Part shown: positions 44,155 through 56,149 of the stretch, piece after piece
Layout of the letters: each line of letters starts with the position of its first letter
Position numbering within the stretch: the stretch's first letter is position 1
Notes under the pieces: model-generated
Seen by the model: the letters and a program-made list of their open reading frames with translations, nothing else
The model's database searches: none
What the model was told of the DNA's origin: nothing
From: Melieria omissa
Taxonomy: Eukaryota; Arthropoda; Insecta; Diptera; Ulidiidae
Direction of reading: 5' to 3'
Assembly: GCA_963971225.1 (NCBI GenBank)
Contig: OZ020269.1
Location: 17,916,921-17,980,920 of the forward strand
DNA: 64,000 nucleotides
Made by a program: the position numbers and the translations under genes

Positions 44155-44450
44155 GTTAGGAGTGTCCATGGATACAGCCACATAGGCATTGCTGTCCATT
44201 ATACGTCAGCTTTGTCTGCCCCTTTGACCCGCAAGTGCCCAGGCTTGCAACAACTTGAAGTAGATCTGCCCAGTTCCACTTTTGGGTGATTCCATAGCCC
44301 TCACTAAGCAACGCTTGCTTCAAGTTTCTCAGAGAATTTTGATCTCTTCTAGTCAGCCCATCGCTTTTATAAGTCTGCCCAGCCCAGGTCCTCGCTAAGC
44401 AACCCTTGTATCAGATTTCTCAGAGATTTTGGATCTATTTCTGAACGGAT
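44155..44450. repeat. Dispersed repeat, copy 2 (partner at 24310-24540)
   Basis: Colinear with the copy at 24310-24540 through GTCCATGGATACA, CGCAAGTGCCC, ACAACTTGAAGTAGA and TTGGGTGATTCC. A second partial tandem unit follows at 44350-44440 (CAGCCCAGGTCCTCGCTAAGCA, then CTCAGAGATTTTGATCT-like). Non-coding. Confidence 0.6.
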
Positions 44451-47179
44451 TCGCGGAAAAAGAACGGTGTAGCTCGTGAAAGGATTGAAAAACCACAAAA
44501 AATCTTTTACCGACTATTTAGAAAACCAAAGTCAATAAGGAAAAATGGCTGAAGATTCGATTCAAGTCTATAAAATAAACTCTAAAATACTTTTTCTAGT
44601 AGCGCGGTTATTCCTTTTCAATGGCTTAACTCATAAACGAGTGTTATGGTCATAAGTGCAATGAACATTTCATAGCTTTGAAGCTAATTATAGCCATGAA
44701 AATTTCATGCAATCAATTTGCACAGTTTTTTCAGTTTACTTATGTTGTGCTGGTGTAGTTTTCGAAATGTTCCCCCATCTATAGTCAGCCTTATTTTTAA
44801 CCTTTCATGCACTAAAAGCGCCAAAAAGCACATAAGAAAATGCCAAAAAAAATTAAAATAAATTAATAATGATTTGCCAGTTTTTGTGCTACGTTGCCGC
44901 ATAATTCATTCTCATACTGCAAACATTTCTGCAAAATTTCATACCACACAAAAAATTGCACAAAAATGAACTTCCTTCCAGTCGAGGGAGGCACTGGACC
45001 CCCAACGATGGCAAAAAATGAACGCAATTATGCAGCATTGTCAGCAACAGCAGCGCACCTACGCTCGCCCTCCGCGCCCCACCGCTCAATGTCAATTTGC
45101 GCCGCGCAGTTCAACCAGAACCCCATTGCTCCCCACCCACCACCACTATTCGCTAAAAGCCTAGAAAGACCAGACGCGCCTTGACTGTGCAAATCTCTCC
45201 TTCTTCTTGCAAATGCATTGTGCGCCTTTCAACTTATTGACAACAACAAAAACAATTAACCATAAGCGGCAAAACGCCATAAAAAGTAAAACAAAAAGTG
45301 CAAAGTGCCAGACTTGTGTTTTCCAATATTTTTCACTTCATCTGCTTTGGCTCGGCGGCAGCAGACACAGCGCCAGTGCAATTGTCTGCTTCTGTGCTAC
45401 GCTCTCAGTGTGACTGTGTGTGTGTGTGAGTGTGTGGGTGCGCTGCATATATGTTTCTGTGTATGAGTGTTTTTGTGAGCTGCGCAAACTGGCGGTAGTT
45501 GGCATTTAATTGTTTCTTCTACATGGATATTTCATCCGGTTTGGTTTTTTGCGGCGTTGTTAGCTGCTCCTGCGGCCAAATGGAGGCGCACTGTTATTGA
45601 CTTTGGCATTATTAATGGGCTGTGCGTGTTGGGCAGCAACAAAAAAAAAAATACCAAAAAAAAGACCAAAGACAGAAGAAGCAACAAAAATCCAAACAAA
45701 AATTTAATATTTATGAATTTTTCGCTTTTGGTTTTATTTGGCTGTATTTCAATGCTTTAAAGTTGGCAAATAGCGTCAACACAAATATTTGCAAAGCTAA
45801 TTTAAGTTTTCAAAATATATTAAAAATTTTGTTATTCAAGTTTATGCTGTCTTATGTTTAATATAAAATTTGCTAAATTTATTATTCATAAATTTTCGTA
45901 TTACGTTTTATGCTTCAAGTGCAACTTGAAGTTGAAATTTTCACATGGTTGACCTTGAAACTTGCTTTAAAACATCATTGAGCCTTCAAGTCCAGATCGT
46001 TGTCATATGAAATCTTTAACTACCCCGTTTTCTTGTTGCCGCTCTTATAGGCTTTCACAATTTTCCCCTTCATCTGTTGCGGTGCAGCAACTCCAAGTCG
46101 TCGTCGTCGTCGGCTGTGCTTCGTCGAGTACTTTTCGAGTGCTTGTACGTACTTGACGTTTTTAATTGAGTGCTTTTTCCAGTGTGCACTCGCCGCATTT
46201 TATGCGCTGCATGTGGCATGTGGCATGTACCAAGTATACATGTGTATTGCCGCTCGTACTGCAACAACAACAGCAACAGCAAAATATCAGCTCGTTCGCC
46301 ATGTGTTTGGTGACAGACAGCACGGCACAAGCATACTTAATACTCCTTGGCCGCTTGTTTTTTTTTTTGTTTTGTTTTGTTTGGCATTTTGACAAATATT
46401 TCCCCTTTTCCTTGAACACACTTCAATCTGCAACCCTTTAAGCGCCGCAAAACGGCTTAAACGTTGTGTCAAGCAGTCGACTCAGTCAACTCAGTGTGCA
46501 TGTGTGTGTGTGTGTGCAACGAGTTTAGCGTAAAACGCTGCTTAATGAGCCGCCATCTCACCCCAAAGTGTGGGGGTCAAGTGTGACAGCACAAGTGACA
46601 CTTGCGTGGCATAATTTATGAGAATTTTTGCACTTGTCTGCTTCGTGTCGCATATCGTTTATGTTTGGTGTGGTGTGTGTGTGTATTGTGTTTGCTCACT
46701 TTATAAGTAAATCAAGTGCTTTTGATCTTAAAAACACAAAACCTGTAATTAAGAAGAGAAAATAGTGTAATAATAAGCATAATAAATTTACATGCTTGAT
46801 TTTGCTTAGTTTTCATAATAACTTTGCGTCTTCTCAGAAAGTGGGCTCTGCCAGGCTTAATAGATGAACGCAATGGGTCCTTTAGGCTCCCGAGTGTACT
46901 AAATGAGATATCGGCAGTATCGGATCGGAATGAATCGGAAATGAGAGAGTTGCAGATATTGAAAATAAGATTAGGTTAGATAAGACAGAAAGATCTAGTC
47001 TAACCTAGTTTTCAGTCTCCTCTTATCTCTGATTCATTGCCGTTATTACTTGATTAATTCATCACTTAAGTCATTACTTCAGTTTAAGTATTCTGGATCT
47101 CATTCATTCTGAAGCTCATTCATTCTAAAGTCATCAGACTTGGTTTCAAAGTGCTTCTTTGTTGCAGATGGACCAACAC
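44451..47179. other. Non-coding spacer
   Basis: AT-rich with a (TG)n tract at 45414-45440, CAGCAA-type repeats at 46261-46280 and another TG tract at 46498-46516. Open frames at 44889-45184 and 46070-46472 lie on both strands and lack conserved features. Confidence 0.4.
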
Positions 47180-47182
47180 ACA

Positions 47183-47440
47183 CGCAGATATGTTTACCTA
47201 CTTCGGCTTCGGTTTGGGTAAAATCAAAAATCGCAACAGAAAAAAAATTATACAACTGCGACTTCCGTCATAATAAGATTTTTGTAATAAAATTAAATCA
47301 ATTAAATTTAATTAATAAGATTTTGTAAAATAAAATGTTTACCTGCTTCGGCTTCGGTTTGAGTAAAATCAAAAATCAAAAACAGAAACAAAATTTGACA
47401 ACTTCGGCTTCGGTCTGAATAAAATCAAACTCTTTTAATT
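47183..47440 (+). repeat. Short tandem repeat, period about 150 bp
   Basis: TGTTTACCT(A/G)CTTCGGCTTCGGTTTG followed by (A/G)GTAAAATCAAAAATC occurs at 47189 and 47335, with a third partial ACTTCGGCTTCGGTCTGA at 47401. Confidence 0.75.
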
Positions 47441-47675
47441 TAATAAAATTTAATTGTTTTAATAAAATTTTTAATTTTTTAATTTGAATTTTTTTTTTCA
47501 ATTTTAATTACAATAAATTTGATTTGGTAAAATTTTGTAAAATCAAATCTAGTTTTGTTTTTGTAAAATCAAATTCTAGACCAGATCATCCGTCAACCAG
47601 ATCGTCGTCAACTATTACATTCTGGGCCAAGTCTGATATCTGCAGCAAACTTGAGATGGTTTTGCTAACTTTAAA

Positions 47676-47885
47676 CTGTTGATAATTAATAAAAATTATT
47701 TCTTAAGAAAACAAACAAAAAATCGTTTCATGCATAGAAATCTTACGTCAATGCTACAAAATTTCGTCAAAAAATTACAGCAAAAAATACCGAGTTTTTT
47801 TAGATTGTTGATCAATTAAAAAAAATATTTCTTAAGAAAAAAACCAAAAAATCGTTTCATGCATAGAAATCTCAAGCCAAAAATT
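47676..47885 (+). repeat. Two tandem copies of about 127 bp
   Basis: The block TTTCTTAAGAAAA followed by AAAAATCGTTTCATGCATAGAAATCT appears twice, about 127 bp apart (first near 47699, second near 47828). Non-coding. Confidence 0.75.
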
Positions 47886-48324
47886 CGCTAAATTTACAAA
47901 AAAATACCGATTCTTTTTTGCAATTTTTATGAATTTTGAATTCGGTGCTTCTTGCATTTGGGCGAAAAATGTTTTCCTTAAAAATGAAAAAATTAAAATA
48001 CTTCCCAAGATTTTGAATCAACAATTCGTGAATACAATTTGCATTTGCTGTGCATTTACTTGGTTGACTGTAACATTCGGAAAAGAATTCAATAAATCAA
48101 AAATTTTTTTCCAAAGAGGTCGAGCAGAAAAGAGAAAGAAAGAAAGAAAAGAGGAGATTAGAACTGAGTTATCTGTTTAATTGGAAATCCCTTTTTCGAT
48201 TTAAAATCCAATGGTAGTTGTTCTCCTGCGTCGGTAATTCTCATCGCCCAAATGCTTCTTGACATTCAACTCGATGTGTTTCATAGAAATTGGTTCCTCT
48301 TTTCCTTTAGACGGGAGTAAATAT

Positions 48325-48732
48325 TGTTACGAAAATGACTTCTCCAAGCTCGTTTCTGGATTTTGCTTGAAAATAAAACCACTTCAATTACTCAGCGCAA
48401 AACGCGGTCAGATGGTTGCATAACTTTATTTACAGATTTACACTATGCTTGTATTTACACTTGTTACTACTTTGGTTATTCAAATCAAACTCTTCCCTCT
48501 GCGCTCCATATTGCTGCCTTTAATACCTGTTGGGTTTATCGCGCCGATTGTTCTTGCATATTCCAGTTGGACTCTCTCTGTCGATCGTTCTCGCACAGCC
48601 CATTACCATCACGAACCATCCTTGCCATATCAAGTATTATATCAGGTTCGCCGTACTCTAAGGTGCGCGCCTAAAAGTATGCCCGTAAAAGCATTCATGC
48701 ATAGCACAGCAATAGAGTGCCTCATCGTTACA
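48325..48732 (-). mobile_element. Degenerate solo LTR
   Basis: 408 bp bounded by TGTTACGAAAAT and CATCGTTACA, the same ends as the better preserved LTR at 59042-59498, and colinear with it (TTTACACT; ATACCTGTTGGGTTTATCGC; CATATTCCAG). On the minus strand a decayed TATA (GGTATTAAAGG) and an AATAAA (plus 48426-48431) are in corresponding places. The flanks ATAT and AAAC differ, so the target duplication is lost or the insertion is old. No internal region is attached. Confidence 0.72.
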
Positions 48733-49216
48733 AAACATAATTTTAATGTGAATGGTATGATGCCGCATTCAGAAATCAATGTAAGTTCATCTATCTACGG
48801 GCGAATACTCTAGCAAATTTTGAAAAATTTCCCAAAACTCAAAGATTCTTCTTCAGTCTTTATTGTTGAAAAATATAGCATTTTTTTCATGGAATTCATA
48901 TTGAAAAGTTGAAGCAACACTCGTTCGTCTGTACTGTATTTTTGATCGGAATGTTCTGAATAATAATTTGAAACATTTATTTTTAGAATTGTCTTACAAA
49001 ATGTTAACCATATTGACCTATTTTTCGGTCGGATTTTACCCATAAAAACCACAACAAAAGGTTTAATATTATAACAAGAATTTGTATGGTTTACAGTGAA
49101 ATTCTCACTAAGATCTGATGAGAAAGTCTATGTGATCATTTTAATTTCAAAAAGTTGTCTATCTGCCAGTTAGAGCGGAAAATATATTTTCAAATGGTAT
49201 TGGGCTCAAAAAAATG
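48733..49216. other. AT-rich non-coding spacer
   Basis: No recognised feature. Confidence 0.5.
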
Positions 49217-49455
49217 TGAATCCTGTGTGCTTGCAACTAATAAATTTTTTAATATTTTCTCTCTTTTTTTCAACTTATTCATTTGTTGATACTTTCATAC
49301 TTCCAAGCCGCTCTGATTAAATTTTTCTCCAAACAGAATCCTGTGTGCTTACAATAATAAATTTTTGGATATTTTGGATAATTTTTGGATATTTTCTCTC
49401 TTTTTTCAACTTATTCATTTGTTGATACTTTTATACTTTCAAGTCGCTCTGATTA
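49217..49455 (+). repeat. Two tandem copies of about 119 bp
   Basis: ATCCTGTGTGCTT at 49220 and 49339, each followed by an ATATTTTCTCTC(T)n block and CAACTTATTCATTTGTTGAT, then AAG(C/T)CGCTCTGATTA. Confidence 0.8.
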
Positions 49456-52369
49456 CAGTTTGCTTCAACTAAGGGCAATTTTTCTTCACAAAATCAACTA
49501 CAAAGTAAATTTACTTAAATAATTCATCATCCTTTGCAAGGCCACAAATTGAATCCTTTCTTTCCCAAACACATTTACTATTAATTTAGTGAAATGTTTT
49601 CCTCAGTTGCCAAGAAACTTGCAGCATTGCACTTCAAGCGCGATTTGCTTGTTTCGTTTGCTAAACGCTTTCATTTGTCAAAGAACTGTCACGGTGCGTT
49701 TGCAAAAGCGCGCGCAATGCAAATCACACACACACACACACACAGCGCACTGCATGTGGCGGCACAAGCGGCGAAATCAAACTGTTTGCAAATATTTCGT
49801 CCTGCCGTCGCTGCATTGCTGCAAGGCAAAAGTGGGAAATAAGTTTTGCCACTTTGACATGCTTTGGCAATTGGTGCCGCCAGCAACTGCTGCGTACGAA
49901 ATGCTCGTAAATGCGATTTTGTAATTTTACAAAAGAAACTAAAAATTGGCATCCAACAAATGGCAAAGAAACAGCAAAGCCAAAAAAAACGAACAGAAAT
50001 AAAGAAAACAACAACTCATGAAAAAAAGTGGCGCTAAACGCTTGACGACTTTTTGCTGCGCCTTTTTTAAGCTTATTTTTTCTTGCTTATTGCTATTTTA
50101 TATTTTTTCTCATGCAATTTTCTTTTGCTACCTTTTGCTCCACCAATTCTACTTTCTCAACTCCTCTGGCTTATTGCCTCAATAGTTGCTTGCAGGCTTG
50201 TTGCAAGTTCTACGCGCCGGAAGTTACGCGCACTTTGTTGCTTCGCTGATGTCCTTTTGTTGTTGCGGTCGTTTTGACGTCATTGCAAATAAACGCACCA
50301 AAGTCAACGAAGTAAGCAGAAGCAAAAAAAAAATGCTAAGCGCACAAAGAGAACTGAAATTGCAATGAAATTGCCGACGAAATTGAAGTGAAATGTGTGC
50401 TGCACGTCGTATAGAAAATATTAGCAATAAAGTAAATAAACTGCGTTGCGGCAGTCAGTCAATTACAGTTATTTTGTTGTTATTGTTATGATTGTTGTAT
50501 TTTTATTACTCACACACACAAACACAACACAACTTTATTGTGGTTGAAGCGGTGTGGGGTCGACAGAGGCAGACGACTTGTAGCCGTTGGCTGTGAGTTT
50601 AGTTGAGGTCGAAAAGGCGAAAGTCAACTGCGTCACATATTTTGGCGCAAATTGTTATTGTAATTGTAATTGAGTTTAGGCATTCAATAAACATGGCCAG
50701 ATCAAATCAAAGTCACTCACACTAGTAAAGGCAGTTTTATGGCTATGAATGAAAGCAAATAATTTTGTGAAATAAACGAAGAGTTCAATTAACTTAAACA
50801 TTTCTCGTTTGGTTGAGATTTTGGCCATAACTTTTTTGTGTGTTCATTGTCAGTGAAATATTTTTATTAATCAATATTTTATTAATAAATAAAAAAACTA
50901 AAAAATCAACCAGTTTGCTATTCAAATGTTTGCGTTAACATTTTTTGATGTTTCAACTGGTTAGTTTTATTTATGATTTAAATTATCTATTTTAAAATAT
51001 TTTTTAATGGAAAATATTTCATTCACAAAACTGAGAAGTCATTAATTTTTGTAATTTTCTTGTTTTTTGCAGGTAAATATTTGCACATTCCATCTTTGAG
51101 AATAAACAAAACGGCCTTCGACACATTGAAGTCATCACACAAATACAGGTTTGAGACCACATGTTTGAACTCGTAACGGGTTTCTGACATTTTCAATAAG
51201 CTAAAAAGGTGTGGTAAAGATAAATTCTAACATATTTTGAATCAATATTTTCAAACTAAGCTCATAAAAAATCCTCAAATTCTTCTCTACTTATTAGTTA
51301 CCTGTATTAGTTAGTTATTAATAAACTTTTTTTAATAAAATTAACAAAATTCTTGAGGCAACAGTTAAAAGCCCAATCTCCCTCTGAGTCCATAGCAAAT
51401 CTATTTAAAACTACAAAAAATTACATTTCCACAAACAAAATTACTATTCTGCTTGCCACAAGTCTGCGACGCCCATCAGTCAACGGCAAATTTGCACCAC
51501 ACAACTTTGCTTGTCAGCGCTGCGGCAATGGCTGTCGCTGACATTTATCTACAACCATCATCATCATCGAAATAATTACAGTAACTTGCAACAAGCATTG
51601 CAGCAAATAAATCACTCGCCACTTTGCGGCACTGCAACTTGAAATAAGTAAGTAAATATATATGGTAGACACTTGAATACCGCATGTCAAAATTTCGCAC
51701 TGCAATTGGTGTCATTGGCAGACTGCAGGCATACTAGACAACTATAACAACAACAACAACAACAACAACAATAACAATAAGTCAGGCAGTTAGCAAGCAA
51801 GACGCTGCCCTCTTTGTGCTAATTTGCAGCCGCAACCGACAACCAGTCAACAGCATAGCGCAAATGTCAGTTGATGTGTATGTGTGTGTGTGTGTGTGCG
51901 CGGGTGCAGCAACCCTTTTCTTTGTTGCCACAAATGTTTGCAACAACCAAATCGACCGCTTTATAGTGGCTCAAAGTGCTCGATGTGTGTGTGTGTTTGT
52001 CTGCCAGTGACGTGTTTTGCTTTTGTTTTTCTCTTGTTGGGTTTGGTTTTCATTTACGTCAAAATCGTCGTTGTCGCTGCGTCACGCATCACTTGCACGT
52101 AAAATAAATTAAAATTAAAAATAGAAACAAAACCAGAAACCAAAACAGAAACAGCAACAAAAAGCCAGGTGACTCAACCAGTCACGCCAGTGTCAAGCAG
52201 ACGCACAACCCTAATGCAATAAGCACAAAAGTTCATTGTCTTTGGCGCTGGTTTTTGTTGCTTATTGCTTTTGGTGTAGGGTGATGCATACTTCAAGGGG
52301 CGCTGGCAAGTGCACAGCAAATGGCGCGAGTCATTGTCATTGGCGTTTAATTTTCTTGCAAGTGATAAT
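49456..52369. other. Non-coding spacer with microsatellites
   Basis: (CA)n at 49727-49743, (CAA)n at 51749-51771 and (TG)n at 51880-51900. Overlapping frames around 49589-50427 on both strands lack conserved features. The ratchet-like motif at 51048-51080 is listed separately. Confidence 0.4.
51048..51080 (+). promoter_or_regulatory. Candidate recursive-splice (ratchet) site
   Basis: TTTTGTAATTTTCTTGTTTTTTGCAG|GTAAATATTT: a long pyrimidine tract, CAG, then GTAAAT with no exon between (junction after 51072). Same strand and same architecture as the motif at 11474-11500, 39.6 kb upstream. Donor half again lacks +5 G. A polypyrimidine AG|GT junction can occur by chance, so this is a candidate only. 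Confidence 0.35.
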
Positions 52370-53230
52370 TAAATAAATTCAAAGAAATAGAAAACAAATC
52401 AATAGAAAATGGTATGTGTGCCTAAAAGTAGGCAGTGGTGTCTAGCTAATTATTCTTATTACTTTTAATTGAAAATGTAATATTTTTAAAACATTGGCTT
52501 CAATATTTTTACTTACTCAACTAACATAAATTCAAAGAAAAGGAAAATAAATCAATAGAAAATGGTTCGTGTGCCTAAAAGTAGGCAGTGTTCCCTTAGC
52601 TGCTCATTTTTTTTTACTTTTAATTAAAAATCAAATATTTTCAGAAAAGCTGACTTCAATTACTTTAGTTTCTCAACTAAATTTAATTAAACAAAAAGAA
52701 AATAAATTAATAGAAAGCGTTTAGTGCACCTAAAAGTAGGCAGTGTTGTCTTAACTGCTCATTCTTTTTTACTTTTAAATGAAATTCAAAAATTTTCAAT
52801 ACATTGACTTCAATTACTTTACTTTCTCAGCTAGAATTAATTCAAAAAATATAAAATAAATCAGTAGAAGACGGTTAGTGTGCCTAAAAGTAGGCAGTGT
52901 TTGTCTTACCTGCTTATTTCTTTTACTTGAAATTGAAAATCAATTATTTTTAAAATATACGCTTCAATATGTTTTCTTTCTCATCTAAAATTAATTTAAA
53001 AAATATAAAATGAATCAATATAACACAATTTGTCTGCCTAAAAGTAGGCAGTGTTGTCTTAGCTTATTATTTTATTTTATCAAATATTTTCAATAAATTA
53101 AATTCAGCCACTTTACTGACTCAACTAAATTGAATTCAAAGAATTCAAATAGAAAATAAATCAATAGGCCTTTATGGCGCCTAAAAGTAGGCACTGATAC
53201 CTTACCCTCTTCTTCTATTCTTACTTTTAA
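52370..53230 (+). repeat. 154-bp tandem array with GCCTAAAAGTAGGC core, 6 copies
   Basis: CCTAAAAGTAGGCA(G/C)TG recurs at 52421, 52574, 52729, 52883, 53037 and 53180 (periods 153, 155, 154, 154 and 143). Each is preceded by AAAATAAATCAATAGAAAA-like and followed by T/A-rich sequence with TTACTTTTAA(T/A)TG. The core is far better conserved than the rest of the unit and is a short inverted repeat (GCCTA-AAAG-TAGGC). Confidence 0.9.
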
Positions 53231-56149
53231 ATGGAAATCAAACATTTTCTTTTCTTTTTTTCTTTTTACTTCATTCTCTACCTACAAAAAAATTCTCTTT
53301 GCATACTTTTGAGCTTCGATTTCATTGCATTGTTAGCCAAAAAGTATGCAATTATTTTAATATAATTAGTTTTAACCGTTGCATGGCAATTACGTTAAAT
53401 TGTTCTTCTTTGACTTTTCTAAAATATAAAAAAAAACTCCCTGAAGCCTGTAATTATGCAACAGAAAATTCTGCAAACGCTATTATTGCAACACAATTAC
53501 CATATTTATCTGCTATATACACACACACACACATATACCTATCTGTTTAAAGGCCACAATTACCAATACCAACAAAATAAAGAAACAACACCAACAACCA
53601 ACACAGTAAAACATAACCTCAACCCCGCATTGTTGCCTTTACCGCACAATTACCCGCTACAGCAAATTTCCGGTTAACTAAAACAATTTGCAAATTGCAA
53701 CTCAACACATGCACCAACAAAAAGCAACAACAACAACGGCAACCAACGTTTATGCAAAAAAGAATGCCAAGAATTTTGGCGACCACCTTGCGGCGACTAC
53801 ATACAAAACCAATGCCAACAACAAAAACAACAACAACTATAACCATAAAAGCAAAAAACAACAAAAACAACAAGAACAACACAAGTTTTAACGGCACTTG
53901 TGATTATTATCGCGTTCGCTACCCTCGACTGAGTGTGCCACACTCGGGGGCACGGCCCCTGTGGCCGCATGAATTGCGGTTTTTATTGTTCACCCGTGCG
54001 GCAGTCAGGTGACGCGTTGAAACCAACAACAACAAAGAGAATGACTAGCCAACCGAACTTTTAGGCGCACACACACGTCTTCGCTTTAACCCTTTTTCGC
54101 ATTCCTTTTCGGCTTTATTTTCGTTTTCATTTCAACATTTTTGTTGTTGTTTTTTCAATGTTAAAGTTTACTTTTTATATGGTTTTCGTGTGCAGTGTGG
54201 CACTGTTGCTGTGTCTCATAGTTTGTGCCCAGGAAACTTTAGACGTCACATAGGCGCGCCACAGTGACGCCTAAAAGTATGCCTCACCGTTTTGCATTTA
54301 GCGTTTTACGGCGCGCAGGCGGCACGAAACACGACAAAGACCGGTCTGAAACAAAAAAATGAAACAACAAAACCAGAAATAGAAGAGCGACCGAGACTGA
54401 AAATGGCCGACACAGGCGGCAATCGACAACGGGGCAAAAAACACGTCAGCTGGTCTTGAAAGTTGGCGGCGTATTTGCTGTGTATGTATGTGTGTTGTTG
54501 TTGTTGATATTTTATTATTGTTGTTGGGCGCTAGTGGCTTGACACGGCAAGCTGGCAGGAACACACAACTTCGGTGAATGCAATAAAAACAAAATTAAAA
54601 AAAAATTTCAAAAAGGAAAACAAAAAACTTTCGCTCAAATTAAATTGTATGCAACAGCAACAACAACAACCAGACACTTTTAGACAAGTTGTGTATAATT
54701 TTAGATTTAGTTTTTAGTATTTAAATTTCGCATGCGTCCGTTTTGTTGGGGTTAAATTTGCATGGGACAGTGTAACATTTGGCAACATGCAAGCTGACGA
54801 CTTTCCGGTTGAGCAATGAGTCGAATAAGCCACGTTAGGGGATGACTATGGATTTTCCCAAAAATATGTATATATTTATTTCTATTTATTTATAATTAAA
54901 GCTTTAAAACATTTACGGACATGTACGAAAATATACAAGAAGAAAAAAAGAAAAAAAAGGGGTGGCCACCTTTGCACAAAATCCATCAATTGCCACAACG
55001 AAATGGCAAAATATGAAAAGTGAATGACAGCATTTCCACTTGGCATGGCGCACTGCTAACAAGCGTTGAACTCAACCGCAATAATAATAGAAACAACAAC
55101 AACAACAAGTATGCGGTAGCAAGATATCAGCGGCATATGCCGCTGACAGCCACACAGAGACGAAGTAAACAGCACAAGCGGGCAAGCACACTGTGGGCGT
55201 TTGAGAGGCAGGCGGACAGACAGCCAGACAGGCAGTTAGGCAGCCGAAATGACAGGCTGACAAATTGGTGGCCCACCACGTTTTGTCAGCTATTAACGGT
55301 TTGATTTTTCTTCTACCTGAAGCATTTATTATTGTGCGAGGTAAATGTTTTGTTGAATATTTGAGTGAAATTTTCTGCTCGAAGCATACTTTTAGGCTCG
55401 TAAGAGGCTTTTTTTAGTCTGGGCAAATTTAATTTCAAGAATTTATTTAATTTGTGCAACGTGTGTCTCATACAAAGGCTGTCTAAGCTAACCTTAACTA
55501 CATGAACAAAAAATGTTCTAAGCTTTAATTTAAAAAACCATCTCTGTAGCCATAAATTTTCGCTTGCGCTCCAAAGACTAACAAAAAAATAAAAAAAATA
55601 GCTTTTTAACAAATAGCAAAAATGCTGCGCCGTTTATGAATTTATGAGCCAAAAAGTTGACACCATTTGCTGCACTATTCACAAAAATTGGCGCCAAAAT
55701 CTTACCAAAAAAAGTTCCGTTTAGTTCAGTTTTTTCAGCATCAGAGTTTTATACTATTCTCTCTTTTTCTCTCTACTTTCTCATACTCTAATTTTTATAC
55801 AATTTTTTAATTTATCGCTTATCATTTTTTACAAAACTTTTGCATGCCTTTTTAAACGTGCAATGTAAAAGTTTGGGTAACGTTTTGATAAATGTTGGCT
55901 GATCCTTGGCAACGCGCATTTCTCACTGCATACTGCCAGGCGCATTACAGCTGCGTTGTTCCTTTGTGCTTACAGACATTCGGAGCGAATGCATAGTGGC
56001 CAATTTTAATGTTGTTATTGTTGAATTACAGATACGCAGTGATGCGTAATGCTGGCGAGAGTCCAATGGAACTTTAGGGCTTTGCTTGAATATTTTTGCG
56101 AACAGCGTAAGAGTAGACAGTGAATTGTGTAGATACCTCTAAGAAGAGG
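53231..56149. other. Non-coding spacer with CAA-rich tracts
   Basis: CAA-rich sequence at 53560-53890 and 54650-54672, and a (CA)n tract at 53518-53533. Open frames at 53456-54012 follow these tracts. GCCTAAAAGTATGC occurs at 54269-54282 and, inverted, at 55384-55397. No supported gene. Confidence 0.4.

Noticed and set aside
52895..52925. Minus-strand AAGCAG|GTAAGA as an exon end or ratchet site
   Set aside because: Good donor sequence but preceded by purine-rich DNA and located in one unit of a tandem array.
52370..53230. Regularly spaced conserved core considered as a CRISPR array
   Set aside because: The unit is 154 bp of related sequence throughout, with no unique spacers, in a eukaryotic context.
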